10,388 nucleotides of DNA from WJKP01 sp964531215 (lineage in GTDB: Bacteria; Patescibacteriota; Patescibacteriia; CAIXNZ01), in assembly GCA_964531215.1 (NCBI GenBank), contig CAZHFK010000038.1:1-10388 (forward strand), written 5' to 3'. Shown here in pieces: positions 1-6,271 of this stretch. Under the pieces are notes generated by a model. The model was not told the origin of the DNA. It ran no database searches and was given only the letters and a program-made list of their open reading frames with translations. Every line of letters begins with the position of its first letter. The first letter of the stretch is position 1. Position numbers and translations under genes: made by a program.

Positions 1-38
1 CTGATGTTTGGCTAATAATTTTTAATTTTTTTTTATAA

Positions 39-97
39 TGTCTCATTTCGTGCTTTAATTGACTGACCCGACGTGTCCCGAGCGCCTCAATGAGACA
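39..97. repeat. 9-bp inverted repeat, possible stem-loop
   Basis: TGTCTCATT (39-47) is the exact reverse complement of AATGAGACA (89-97). Inside it, GTGCT (50-54) can pair with AGCGC (81-85) with one G-U wobble, giving a two-part stem around a 26-base loop that is more GC-rich than its surroundings. No T-run follows on either strand, so it does not look like an intrinsic terminator. A TATAAT (34-39) overlaps its left edge but has no convincing -35. It may be a structured RNA or a protein-binding palindrome. The repeat is directly visible; its function is unknown. Confidence 0.5.
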
Positions 98-147
98 CTA
101 GAAAACGACCTCAAAAAAGCCCTAAGGTTCTTTATTTGGGGGAGTTC

Positions 148-176
148 TTGACAGAAGCGCCCAGCCAAAATAAAAT
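148..176 (+). promoter_or_regulatory. Sigma70-type promoter P1 of the lipoprotein gene
   Basis: A perfect -35 TTGACA (148-153) is followed by a 17-base spacer and TAAAAT (171-176), which matches the -10 consensus at five of six positions. Transcription should start near 183, giving a leader of about 65 bases. It lies upstream of a second promoter for the same gene. Confidence 0.6.
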
Positions 177-190
177 TTTAATTTTGACTA

Positions 191-219
191 TTGACGTGTT
201 TTTGTTAAAATAGTATAAA
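191..219 (+). promoter_or_regulatory. Sigma70-type promoter P2 of the lipoprotein gene
   Basis: TTGACG (191-196), a 17-base spacer and TATAAA (214-219) form a near-consensus promoter. The expected start near 226 leaves a leader of only about 23 bases, A/T-only apart from scattered G and C and without a Shine-Dalgarno sequence. Having two promoters in tandem suggests strong expression, or expression under two conditions. Confidence 0.6.
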
Positions 220-248
220 TAATAGTACTAATGATTAATTGATTTTTT

Positions 249-1175
249 ATGAAAAAAATAAGTTTGATTATTGCTTTTTTTATTTTAGCTATTGCTATTT
301 CCGGTTGCCAGTCAAAACCAACTGTTTTGGGCCCGGAAAAAGCGCAAGCCAGGGCTTTGGATTTTATTAATGAAAATTTGGTTGCTTCAGGTAATGAAGT
401 TGAAATTAAAGATGTGGTTGATGACGGCAGTGTTTATAAAATGACAGCTATTTTAAATGACGGCAATGAATTGGATATTTTTTTAACCAAAGACGGTAAA
501 ACATTTTTCCCGGAAGGTATGAATATTGATGAAATATCAGCAGAAAATAATAATTCAAATAATGCTGCCAGCCAGCCGGCTGCCGAGGTTCCTAAGACTG
601 ATAAACCAAACGTTGAATTATTTGTCATGAGTCATTGTCCTTATGGTACGCAGATTGAAAAAGGTGTTTTGCCGGTGATTGATTTGTTGGGTAATAAGAT
701 TGATTTTGAATTAAAGTTTTGTGATTATGCCATGCATGGCCAAGAAGAATTAAATGAACAATTAAATCAGTATTGTATACAAAAAGAACAAAATAATAAA
801 TTACAGGCTTATTTGCAATGCTTTTTAGAAGCCGGTGAAGGTGGGGTTTGTTTAGAACAAGTCGGTATTAATCAATCACAGCTTGAAAATTGTGTTGCTC
901 AAGCCGATCAAGAATATAAAGTAACTGCTAATTTTGAAAATAAACAAGGCTGGAAAGGTAATTACCCGCCATTTAACGTTTATCAGCAAGATAATGCCCA
1001 ATACGGAGTGCAAGGTTCGCCGACTTTGGTGGTTAATGGTGTTAAAGCTTCCAGCGCCAGAGATGCGCAAAGTTTGTTAAATACTATTTGTTCCGGGTTT
1101 AATACTGTGCCTGAAGAATGTTCACAGCAATTAGATGCTACACCACCGGCTCCTGGTTTTGGGTTTGAAAGATAG
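249..1175 (+). CDS. Lipoprotein with GILT/DsbA-like thioredoxin domain
   Basis: Probable extracytoplasmic thiol-disulfide protein of 308 residues. A signal peptide ends in a lipobox (I17-S18-G19-C20), so C20 should be lipidated and the protein anchored outside the cytoplasmic membrane; this also supports the chosen start. Residues about 25-95 form a small alpha/beta region I do not recognise, followed by a low-complexity N/A/S/P linker (about 97-119). The thioredoxin-fold domain runs from about 121 to 290, with the active-site motif C130-P-Y-G and a cis-proline loop G256-S-P-T. Its inserted helical part is rich in cysteine (158, 176, 191, 201, 215). H163-G164-x2-E167-x8-C176 follows the spacing of the GILT signature. 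The active site lacks the second cysteine of CxxC, so it may act as a monothiol reductase or isomerase. The gene has its own promoters and terminator. Thioredoxin-fold lipoprotein: high confidence; GILT-like: moderate; true substrate unknown. Confidence 0.87.
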   Translation: MKKISLIIAFFILAIAISGCQSKPTVLGPEKAQARALDFINENLVASGNEVEIKDVVDDGSVYKMTAILNDGNELDIFLTKDGKTFFPEGMNIDEISAENNNSNNAASQPAAEVPKTDKPNVELFVMSHCPYGTQIEKGVLPVIDLLGNKIDFELKFCDYAMHGQEELNEQLNQYCIQKEQNNKLQAYLQCFLEAGEGGVCLEQVGINQSQLENCVAQADQEYKVTANFENKQGWKGNYPPFNVYQQDNAQYGVQGSPTLVVNGVKASSARDAQSLLNTICSGFNTVPEECSQQLDATPPAPGFGFER

Positions 1176-1228
1176 TGGCATCGCTAATGCCAGTGCCGAT
1201 TGCGCCGATTAAATTTAGTATTTTATAT

Positions 1229-1266
1229 AAAATGCCCGGTTTTAAATTCGGGCATTTTTATTTTTT
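1229..1266 (+). terminator. Intrinsic terminator after the lipoprotein gene
   Basis: AAAATGCCCG (1229-1238) pairs perfectly with CGGGCATTTT (1249-1258) around a 10-base loop, and the right arm runs into a T-rich tract ending at 1266. The A-run on the left also allows weak termination from the other strand. A smaller perfect hairpin, TGGCAT/ATGCCA (1176-1181, 1187-1192), lies directly after the stop codon. Confidence 0.88.
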
Positions 1267-1274
1267 AAAAAGCC

Positions 1275-1305
1275 TTTAGATATGTTATAATAATGATATT
1301 ATAAT
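1275..1305 (+). promoter_or_regulatory. Extended -10 promoter of the pduL unit
   Basis: TGTTATAAT (1283-1291) is an extended -10 element with a perfect TATAAT hexamer. The ten bases TTATAATAAT occur twice (1285-1294 and 1299-1308), so a second perfect TATAAT lies at 1300-1305. A weak -35-like TTTAGA (1275-1280) fits only the downstream copy. Either start gives a very short leader before the ATG at 1318, with no Shine-Dalgarno. Confidence 0.5.
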
Positions 1306-1317
1306 AATTATAAAAAT

Positions 1318-1884
1318 ATGGCTAAAATTATAGTAGAAGTCTCAGCCAGACATTGTCATTTGACTCGGGAACATGTTGATAAATTGTTTGGCAAAGACTA
1401 TAAATTAAAAATAATGAAAATGGTTTCCCAGCCGGGCCAGTGGGCTTCTAAAGAAAAAATAAAAATCAAAGGTCCAAAAGGTGAATTAGCATTACGCATT
1501 GTCGGACCCGTCAGGAAAAAAACTCAAGTGGAATTATCAGCTACCGAGTGTTATAAACTGGGTATTAAACCTGTTTTAAGAGTTTCCGGTGATTTAAACG
1601 GTACGCCAGGTTCTACTTTAATCGGCCCCAAGGGTAAAATTAAATTAAAACAAGGTGTGATTGTGGCGCAACGACATGTACATTTATCATCTAAAGAAGC
1701 CCAAAATTTAAAAGTCAAAGCCGGGCAAAAAATTGCAATAAAAGTCAAAGGTCCGCGTGGTTTGATTTTTGATCAGGTAGTGGTGCGTTCCGGGGAAGAT
1801 CATAAAAAAGCCTTTCAAATAGATACTGACGAAGGTAATGCTTGTGGCTGGATAAAAGGCATGCGCGGTGAATTAATCAGATAA
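1318..1884 (+). CDS. pduL: Phosphate acyltransferase PduL (phosphotransacetylase)
   Basis: Transfers the acyl group of acetyl-CoA (or propionyl-CoA) to phosphate, giving acyl phosphate and free CoA in the cytosol. The 188 residues show the two halves typical of the PduL family. The first carries R11-H12-x-H14 and the second R119-H120-x-H122; these histidines are the expected metal ligands. Near the end is D169-T-D-E-x-N174, also characteristic. The protein starts directly with the first domain and lacks the N-terminal encapsulation peptide of microcompartment-type PduL; no shell protein gene is nearby, so it is probably a free housekeeping enzyme replacing the unrelated Pta. Acetate kinase two genes downstream makes acetyl-CoA the likely substrate. 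The next gene starts after a single base, indicating co-transcription and possibly coupled translation. Confidence 0.94.
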   Translation: MAKIIVEVSARHCHLTREHVDKLFGKDYKLKIMKMVSQPGQWASKEKIKIKGPKGELALRIVGPVRKKTQVELSATECYKLGIKPVLRVSGDLNGTPGSTLIGPKGKIKLKQGVIVAQRHVHLSSKEAQNLKVKAGQKIAIKVKGPRGLIFDQVVVRSGEDHKKAFQIDTDEGNACGWIKGMRGELIR

Positions 1885-1885
1885 T

Positions 1886-2467
1886 ATGTCAGAAAAATTA
1901 GCCCAAGTCAAAGTTTTGTTGCCCGGTTATTTTCAATGGCTGGGAAAAAATAAATTAAAATTCAAAGCCAGCAGTACTGTGACCTTGGTTCAGGATCAAG
2001 CGTATAATATTTTGGTGGATACCGGGAATGAAGAGGTTGAAAAATATTTACTAAAGGCTTTAAATAAACAAGGTTTTAAACCGGAAGATATTGATTATTT
2101 GATTATTACTCATCATCATCCCGATCATGTCGGTAATAAGCATTTATTTAAAAAAGCCATTAAAACCGATTATTTAACCAGTTACAAAGGAGGTCAATTT
2201 TTGATTGATTTTGATATTATTAATAAAGGTAAAAATATTATTACTGATAATGTTTCGGTTCTTAGCACTCCGGGACATTCTTTGGATGGGTGTAGTGTGA
2301 TTGTTAAGACTGATAAAGGTACTATTGCCATTACCGGTGATTTGTTTGTAAAAAAACAAGAAGAGAAAAATTTAGTCATTCAAAATAAAAAAGAATATAA
2401 TAAAAATAAGCAAAAAATAATTAAGCTGGCTGATTATATTATTCCCGGTCATGGCGGGATGTTTTAA
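1886..2467 (+). CDS. Metallo-beta-lactamase-fold hydrolase
   Basis: Cytosolic metallohydrolase of 193 residues, a compact MBL domain with nothing appended. The metal-binding set is complete: H76-x-H78-x-D80-H81, H131 in PGHS, D152 in TGD and H189 in PGHG, so it should bind two metal ions and be active. The short core and the VDTG strand near residue 45 recall glyoxalase II and MBLAC1-like enzymes, which often cleave thioesters. It lies one base after pduL and 21 bases before ackA, so it is almost certainly made together with them. Its substrate is not shown by the sequence: an acyl-CoA or other thioester is an inference from position. A perfect Shine-Dalgarno-like AAAGGAGGT (2186-2194) lies inside the gene, seven bases before an in-frame TTG, probably by chance. 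Confidence 0.93.
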   Translation: MSEKLAQVKVLLPGYFQWLGKNKLKFKASSTVTLVQDQAYNILVDTGNEEVEKYLLKALNKQGFKPEDIDYLIITHHHPDHVGNKHLFKKAIKTDYLTSYKGGQFLIDFDIINKGKNIITDNVSVLSTPGHSLDGCSVIVKTDKGTIAITGDLFVKKQEEKNLVIQNKKEYNKNKQKIIKLADYIIPGHGGMF

Positions 2468-2488
2468 GTGAAATAATTTTAAAAAATT

Positions 2489-3622
2489 ATGTCCCAAAAA
2501 TATATTTTAGTAATTAATGCCGGATCATCTACTTTAAAATTTAAAGTTTTTAATTTTGACAGTTTAAAAACCATTAAAGAGGGAATGATTGAACGGATTA
2601 GTTTGCTTAATTCTTTTATTACTTTAAACGGTGAAAAAGAGATTAATGAGGTTGAAACCCATGAAGAAGCTTTTAAATTAATGATTGAAAAATTGGCTGA
2701 TATTAAAGATGATATTGGTTTGGTGGGACATCGGGTTGTTCATGGCGGTGAGGATTTTACTGAACCGATTTTGCTAAATAAAAAAGTTATGCGTAAATTG
2801 CGCAAATATAATAAGCTGGCTCCTTTACATAATCCGGTTAATTTAAATTGCATTAAAGCTAGTGATAAGTATATGAAAAATGTGCCTGATGTTGCTGTTT
2901 TTGATACGGCTTTTTATCGCACTTTGCCTGATTATGCTTATATTTATGCCATACCTTATCGTTATTATAAAAAATATAATATCAGACGTTACGGTTTTCA
3001 TGGTATTTCACATCAGTATGTTGCTCAAGAAACCGCTAAAAAATTAAAAAAACCGTTAAAAAATTTAAATCTAATTACTTGTCATTTGGGTTCTGGCTGT
3101 TCAATTACTGCCATAAAAAAAGGCGAAGCAATTGATACTTCCATGGGCTTTACTCCCTTGGAAGGTTTGGTTATGTCAACCAGGAGCGGCAGTATTGATC
3201 CGGCCATACCTTTATACTTGATTCGTAAATTAAAAATGAGCGAAGACGATGTTAATAATTTATTAAACAAAAGATCAGGCATCTTTGGTTTGAGCGGTTC
3301 AATGGATATGCGTGAACTTTTAATTAAAGCCGGTTATGACGTGCCTAATTTTAAAATAAAAGGCAGAGTAACAAAAAAAGAAAAAGAACTGGCCAAGTTG
3401 ACATTAGAGATTTTTATTTATAATATTAAAAAATATATCGGTGCTTATAGTATTATTTTAGATAATGTCGATGGTTTGGTTTTTACTGCCGGTATTGGAG
3501 AACGAAGCGCTATTGTTCGACGTTTAATTTTGAAAGGCTTGGCTGATTTTAAAAGCGTTGTTATTCCGGCTAATGAAGAATTAATGATTGCTAGGCAGGT
3601 CAAAGAAGTTATTGGTAATTAG
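2489..3622 (+). CDS. ackA: Acetate kinase
   Basis: Converts acetyl phosphate and ADP to acetate and ATP, the energy-yielding last step after PduL. The ASKHA fold is clear. By comparison with the Methanosarcina thermophila enzyme (from memory), N10, R82, H114, D139, H171, H199 and R232 match catalytic or substrate-site N7, R91, H123, D148, H180, H208 and R241, and the ANEEL motif (361-365) supplies the E384 equivalent. The adenosine loop GIGE is at 335-338. Oddities: the phosphate loop reads HLGSG instead of HLGNG (S202), S230 replaces a glycine, about 13 residues are added around 281-300, and about 25 are missing between GIGE and ANEEL, so the total (377) is below the usual 400 or so. The catalytic set is kept, so the enzyme is probably active. 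It lies 21 bases after the MBL gene and 11 before the CcdA-like gene. Confidence 0.96.
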   Translation: MSQKYILVINAGSSTLKFKVFNFDSLKTIKEGMIERISLLNSFITLNGEKEINEVETHEEAFKLMIEKLADIKDDIGLVGHRVVHGGEDFTEPILLNKKVMRKLRKYNKLAPLHNPVNLNCIKASDKYMKNVPDVAVFDTAFYRTLPDYAYIYAIPYRYYKKYNIRRYGFHGISHQYVAQETAKKLKKPLKNLNLITCHLGSGCSITAIKKGEAIDTSMGFTPLEGLVMSTRSGSIDPAIPLYLIRKLKMSEDDVNNLLNKRSGIFGLSGSMDMRELLIKAGYDVPNFKIKGRVTKKEKELAKLTLEIFIYNIKKYIGAYSIILDNVDGLVFTAGIGERSAIVRRLILKGLADFKSVVIPANEELMIARQVKEVIGN

Positions 3623-3633
3623 TAATTATTAAC

Positions 3634-4482
3634 ATGAAAAATTATCATAAAATTTTAATCGGAGGCATTGTTATTGCTTTATTTTTTTTTAGCTTTAATT
3701 TTGTTTTTGCTCAAGAAAACATAGAAGAATGTACCATGGATAATGGCGAATGTAGTGAGCAAGGCTTGGAATTATCGGCTTTGTTGGAAAATCGTGGTTT
3801 AAGTTTTTCTTTGGTTGTGATTGCCGGATTATTGGATGGGATTAATCCTTGCGCAGTAGGCATGCTGATTTTACTTTTGGGCTATTTATTGGTTTTTGCT
3901 CATGAACCTCCCCGCATGATTAGATTGGGCTTAATTTATATTGTCACAATTTTTATTACTTATTTTTTGATTGGTGTTGTTTTTTCTCATACTGTTTATA
4001 AACTTTTAGAATGGCCATTGTATCAGGAAGTCAGTCATATTATTAAATATATTATAGTAGCTTTAATCTGGGCAGCAGCTTTACTGAATATTAAAGATGT
4101 TTTTTTCTATGGCAAATGGTTTAGTTTGGGAGTGACTAAAAGTGAAGTTCCGATTTTAATGCGTTTGATTAAAAGAGTTGATTGGCAGGCCACCATTTTA
4201 TTGGGTGTAGTGGTAACAATATTTGAATTGCCGTGTTCTTTACCTTTATATGTTGGTTCAATTGCCATAATGACCGAAGCTTTTTCTTATGTCAAAACCA
4301 TCGGTTATTTATTAGTTTATGATTTAATGTTTATTTTACCTTTGGTTATTGTTTTTGCTGTTTTGGTTAAGACTCATCATATTTTTGAAATCAAAGATAT
4401 TCAGGAAAAATCAAATAAATGGATGAAACTTTCCATGGCAATCGCTCAAATTTTGATTGGAGTTGGACTGTTGTTGATATAA
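3634..4482 (+). CDS. CcdA/DsbD-like thiol-redox membrane protein
   Basis: Polytopic membrane protein of 282 residues. A signal peptide with a likely cut after V24-F25-A26 is followed by a short extracytoplasmic stretch holding C33 and C40. About six membrane helices follow (roughly 57-89, 98-117, 136-152, 187-212, 221-245, 264-282). The first contains N71-P-C73-A-V and the fourth E198-L-P-C201, placed like the paired membrane cysteines of CcdA/DsbD proteins, which pass electrons from cytoplasmic thioredoxin to thiol proteins outside. A partner could be the thioredoxin-fold lipoprotein 2.5 kb upstream. No cytochrome c gene is visible, so a general reductant role fits better than heme ligation. 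It is the last gene of the pduL unit; a functional link with acetate formation is not evident. Membrane topology is sure, the exact subfamily less so. Confidence 0.82.
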   Translation: MKNYHKILIGGIVIALFFFSFNFVFAQENIEECTMDNGECSEQGLELSALLENRGLSFSLVVIAGLLDGINPCAVGMLILLLGYLLVFAHEPPRMIRLGLIYIVTIFITYFLIGVVFSHTVYKLLEWPLYQEVSHIIKYIIVALIWAAALLNIKDVFFYGKWFSLGVTKSEVPILMRLIKRVDWQATILLGVVVTIFELPCSLPLYVGSIAIMTEAFSYVKTIGYLLVYDLMFILPLVIVFAVLVKTHHIFEIKDIQEKSNKWMKLSMAIAQILIGVGLLLI

Positions 4483-4483
4483 C
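4475..4483 (+). promoter_or_regulatory. Possible extended -10 promoter of murJ
   Basis: TGATATAAC (4475-4483) fits an extended -10 element, five of six in the hexamer, and overlaps the end of the CcdA-like gene. A TTGATT (4453-4458) lies 19 bases upstream, a long spacer for a -35. If used, murJ would have a leader of about 95 bases containing a nested inverted repeat. Being inside codons, it could be chance. Confidence 0.35.
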
Positions 4484-4505
4484 TAAACCAGTGAATTGTT
4501 TTTAC

Positions 4506-4567
4506 AGAATTAGAAATTTAAGCCCAGAAAAATTAAGCAAGACGCGTAAATTTTCTGAATTAATTCT
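4506..4567. repeat. Nested inverted repeat in the murJ leader
   Basis: The inner stem pairs 4525-4535 with 4547-4557, eleven positions with a single A-A mismatch, around an 11-base loop. The outer stem AGAATTA (4506-4512) pairs exactly with TAATTCT (4561-4567). No U-tract follows the right arm directly; five T's occur only just before the murJ start. It could be a leader structure, a weak terminator for the upstream unit, or an mRNA-end stabiliser. Confidence 0.5.
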
Positions 4568-4584
4568 ATGTTTAAGCGCTTTTT

Positions 4585-6234
4585 ATGATTAAAAGATTAT
4601 TAAACGGACAAACCAAGACAATTACTTCAGCAGCAATTATAATTGGCGCGGCTTCTTTAACAAGCCGTTTTTTAGGCGTTATTAGAGATAGAATCTTGGC
4701 TGGTGAATTCGGAGCCGGTCATGTTTTGGATACTTATTATGCTGCTTTTCGTATACCTGATTTGGTTTTTAATCTTTTGGTGCTGGGTGCTTTATCAGCC
4801 GGATTTATTCCTATTTTTACCAAGTATTTAAGTGAAGAATCAAAAGATAAAGCCTGGAAATTAGCTAATCAAATTTTAAATATTTTACTAATCAGTTTAT
4901 TTTTTGTTTGCACTATTTTATTTATATTTACCCCGCAATTAATGCAATTGATTACTCCGGGGTTTGCTGGCGAAAAATTGTCTATTACAATAACTTTAAC
5001 CCGAATAATGTTTTTAAGCCCGGTATTATTGGGGATAAGTTCCGTATTTGGTGGAATTTTGCAATCATTTAAAAGATTTTTTGTTTATTCTTTGGCTCCG
5101 ATTTTATATAATATCGGCATTATTATTGGGGCTTTGGTTTTTGTAAAATTTTGGGGAGTTTATGGTCTGGCTTGGGGTGTAGTTTTGGGAGCTTTTATGC
5201 ATTTATTAATTCAAATCCCAACCTCGGCTTATTTGGGCTTTCGTTATAATTTTATTTTGGATTTACAAGGTAAAGGTTTAAGAAAAATCGGCAAAATTAT
5301 GCTACCGCGAACTTTGACTTTGGGTGTCAACCAAATTAATTTGGTAGTCATAACTATCATCGCTTCCACATTGGCGGCCGGTTCTTTGGCGGTTTTTAAT
5401 TTGGCTAATAATTTACAGCTTTTTCCGGTCGGTATTTTTGGTATTTCTTTTGCTATAGCCGCTTTTCCCAGCTTATCGGCTTTAGCTTTAAAAACCGATA
5501 AACAATCGTTTATCCAAAGTTTTTCCAATACTACCAGGCAAATTTTATTTTTTATTATTCCAGCCTCGGTTTTATTTTTAGTATTACGAGCCCAGATTGT
5601 TCGTGTAATCTTGGGCACCGGCAATTTTACTTGGGAAGATACGGTTTTAACCATGGAATGTTTGGCCATGTTTTCTTTTTCTTTATTTGCTCAGGCTTTG
5701 ATCCCATTACTTTTAAGAGGATTTTATGCTTTTCACAAGGCGACTTTGCCTTTTATTTTGGGTTTGATTTCCGTGACCATTAATATTTTTTTAAGTTTAT
5801 ACTTTACCAAACCGATTAATTTATTTGGTTTAACTTTTGATTTTGGTGTGGCTGGTTTAGCCTTGGCTTTTTCTTTATCAAATATTTTGCTTTTTATAAT
5901 GTTATGGTTAGCATTAAGAAAACAGACAAGAGATTTGGATGAAAAAAGAATTATTATGGCTGTTTTGAAAATTTCAATCGCTACGTTGGCTATGGCCATT
6001 GTTACACAATTTATGAAATATGGTATTGAACCTTATTTTGGCACAAGGACTTTTATCGGTATATTTTTACAGGGTTTAATAGCCGGATTAGTCGGGATAA
6101 TTATCTTTATTGTAGTAGCCTGCGCTTTAAAATCCCAGGAAATGTATACTTTTTTAAATGCCCTTAAAAAACGTTTATATCGTTTGAAAATCAATTATCC
6201 CAAAACAGGCATTGACGAAAACGTGGAGATGTGA
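4585..6234 (+). CDS. murJ: Lipid II flippase MurJ
   Basis: Moves lipid-linked peptidoglycan precursor across the cytoplasmic membrane for cell-wall synthesis. The 549 residues form about 14 hydrophobic helices of the MOP superfamily. Family marks are S27-R28, R34-D35, D49 and the segment from F55 to I77 with R56-I-P-D and the GALSAGFIP stretch. Compared with E. coli MurJ (from memory), R18, R24, D25 and D39 are kept as R28, R34, D35 and D49. The R52/R53 pair is F62-N63 and R270 is N276 (in N272-L-A-N-N-L). These are residues known to matter in model MurJ proteins, so substrate contacts may differ. The C-terminal tail after about residue 515 is basic and cytoplasmic. The gene ends in tandem stops, TGA then TAA, with the zinc-ribbon gene about 35 bases on. 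Confidence 0.95.
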   Translation: MIKRLLNGQTKTITSAAIIIGAASLTSRFLGVIRDRILAGEFGAGHVLDTYYAAFRIPDLVFNLLVLGALSAGFIPIFTKYLSEESKDKAWKLANQILNILLISLFFVCTILFIFTPQLMQLITPGFAGEKLSITITLTRIMFLSPVLLGISSVFGGILQSFKRFFVYSLAPILYNIGIIIGALVFVKFWGVYGLAWGVVLGAFMHLLIQIPTSAYLGFRYNFILDLQGKGLRKIGKIMLPRTLTLGVNQINLVVITIIASTLAAGSLAVFNLANNLQLFPVGIFGISFAIAAFPSLSALALKTDKQSFIQSFSNTTRQILFFIIPASVLFLVLRAQIVRVILGTGNFTWEDTVLTMECLAMFSFSLFAQALIPLLLRGFYAFHKATLPFILGLISVTINIFLSLYFTKPINLFGLTFDFGVAGLALAFSLSNILLFIMLWLALRKQTRDLDEKRIIMAVLKISIATLAMAIVTQFMKYGIEPYFGTRTFIGIFLQGLIAGLVGIIIFIVVACALKSQEMYTFLNALKKRLYRLKINYPKTGIDENVEM

Positions 6235-6257
6235 TAATTTTAAATGAAATATTAATT

Positions 6258-6266
6258 AAAGGAGGG
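6258..6266 (+). promoter_or_regulatory. Strong Shine-Dalgarno of the zinc-ribbon gene
   Basis: AAAGGAGGG is the only strong ribosome binding site in front of a gene in this window. Counted from GGAGG (6261-6265), the ATG at 6272 lies six bases away and the GTG at 6269 only three, so the ATG is the better start. Confidence 0.85.
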
Positions 6267-6271
6267 TTGTG

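Noticed and set aside
1..35. T-rich start of the window as the end of an upstream intrinsic terminator
   Set aside because: The needed hairpin arm would lie outside the window, so it cannot be tested here.
34..60. TATAAT at 34-39 followed by a six-codon ORF (M-S-H-F-V-L) as a promoter with a leader peptide
   Set aside because: No usable -35, no Shine-Dalgarno, and no run of regulatory codons; the ORF falls in the left arm of an inverted repeat.
1195..1210. Direct repeat GCCGATT (1195-1201, 1204-1210) as an attachment or binding site
   Set aside because: Only seven bases, two copies, next to a terminator; no integrase or other mobile gene nearby.
2186..2203. Perfect Shine-Dalgarno AAAGGAGGT and in-frame TTG inside the MBL gene, as an internal start
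   Set aside because: The bases encode K-G-G in the core of a complete domain, and the resulting fragment would lack the HxHxDH metal motif. Likely chance.
1318..3622. Bacterial microcompartment locus, because PduL is present
   Set aside because: No shell protein genes, no encapsulation peptide on PduL, and no aldehyde dehydrogenase or diol/ethanolamine enzymes nearby.
5244..5669. 141-codon open frame on the minus strand
   Set aside because: Lies wholly inside murJ, whose membrane helices and motifs are intact. The minus-strand product has no recognisable domain.
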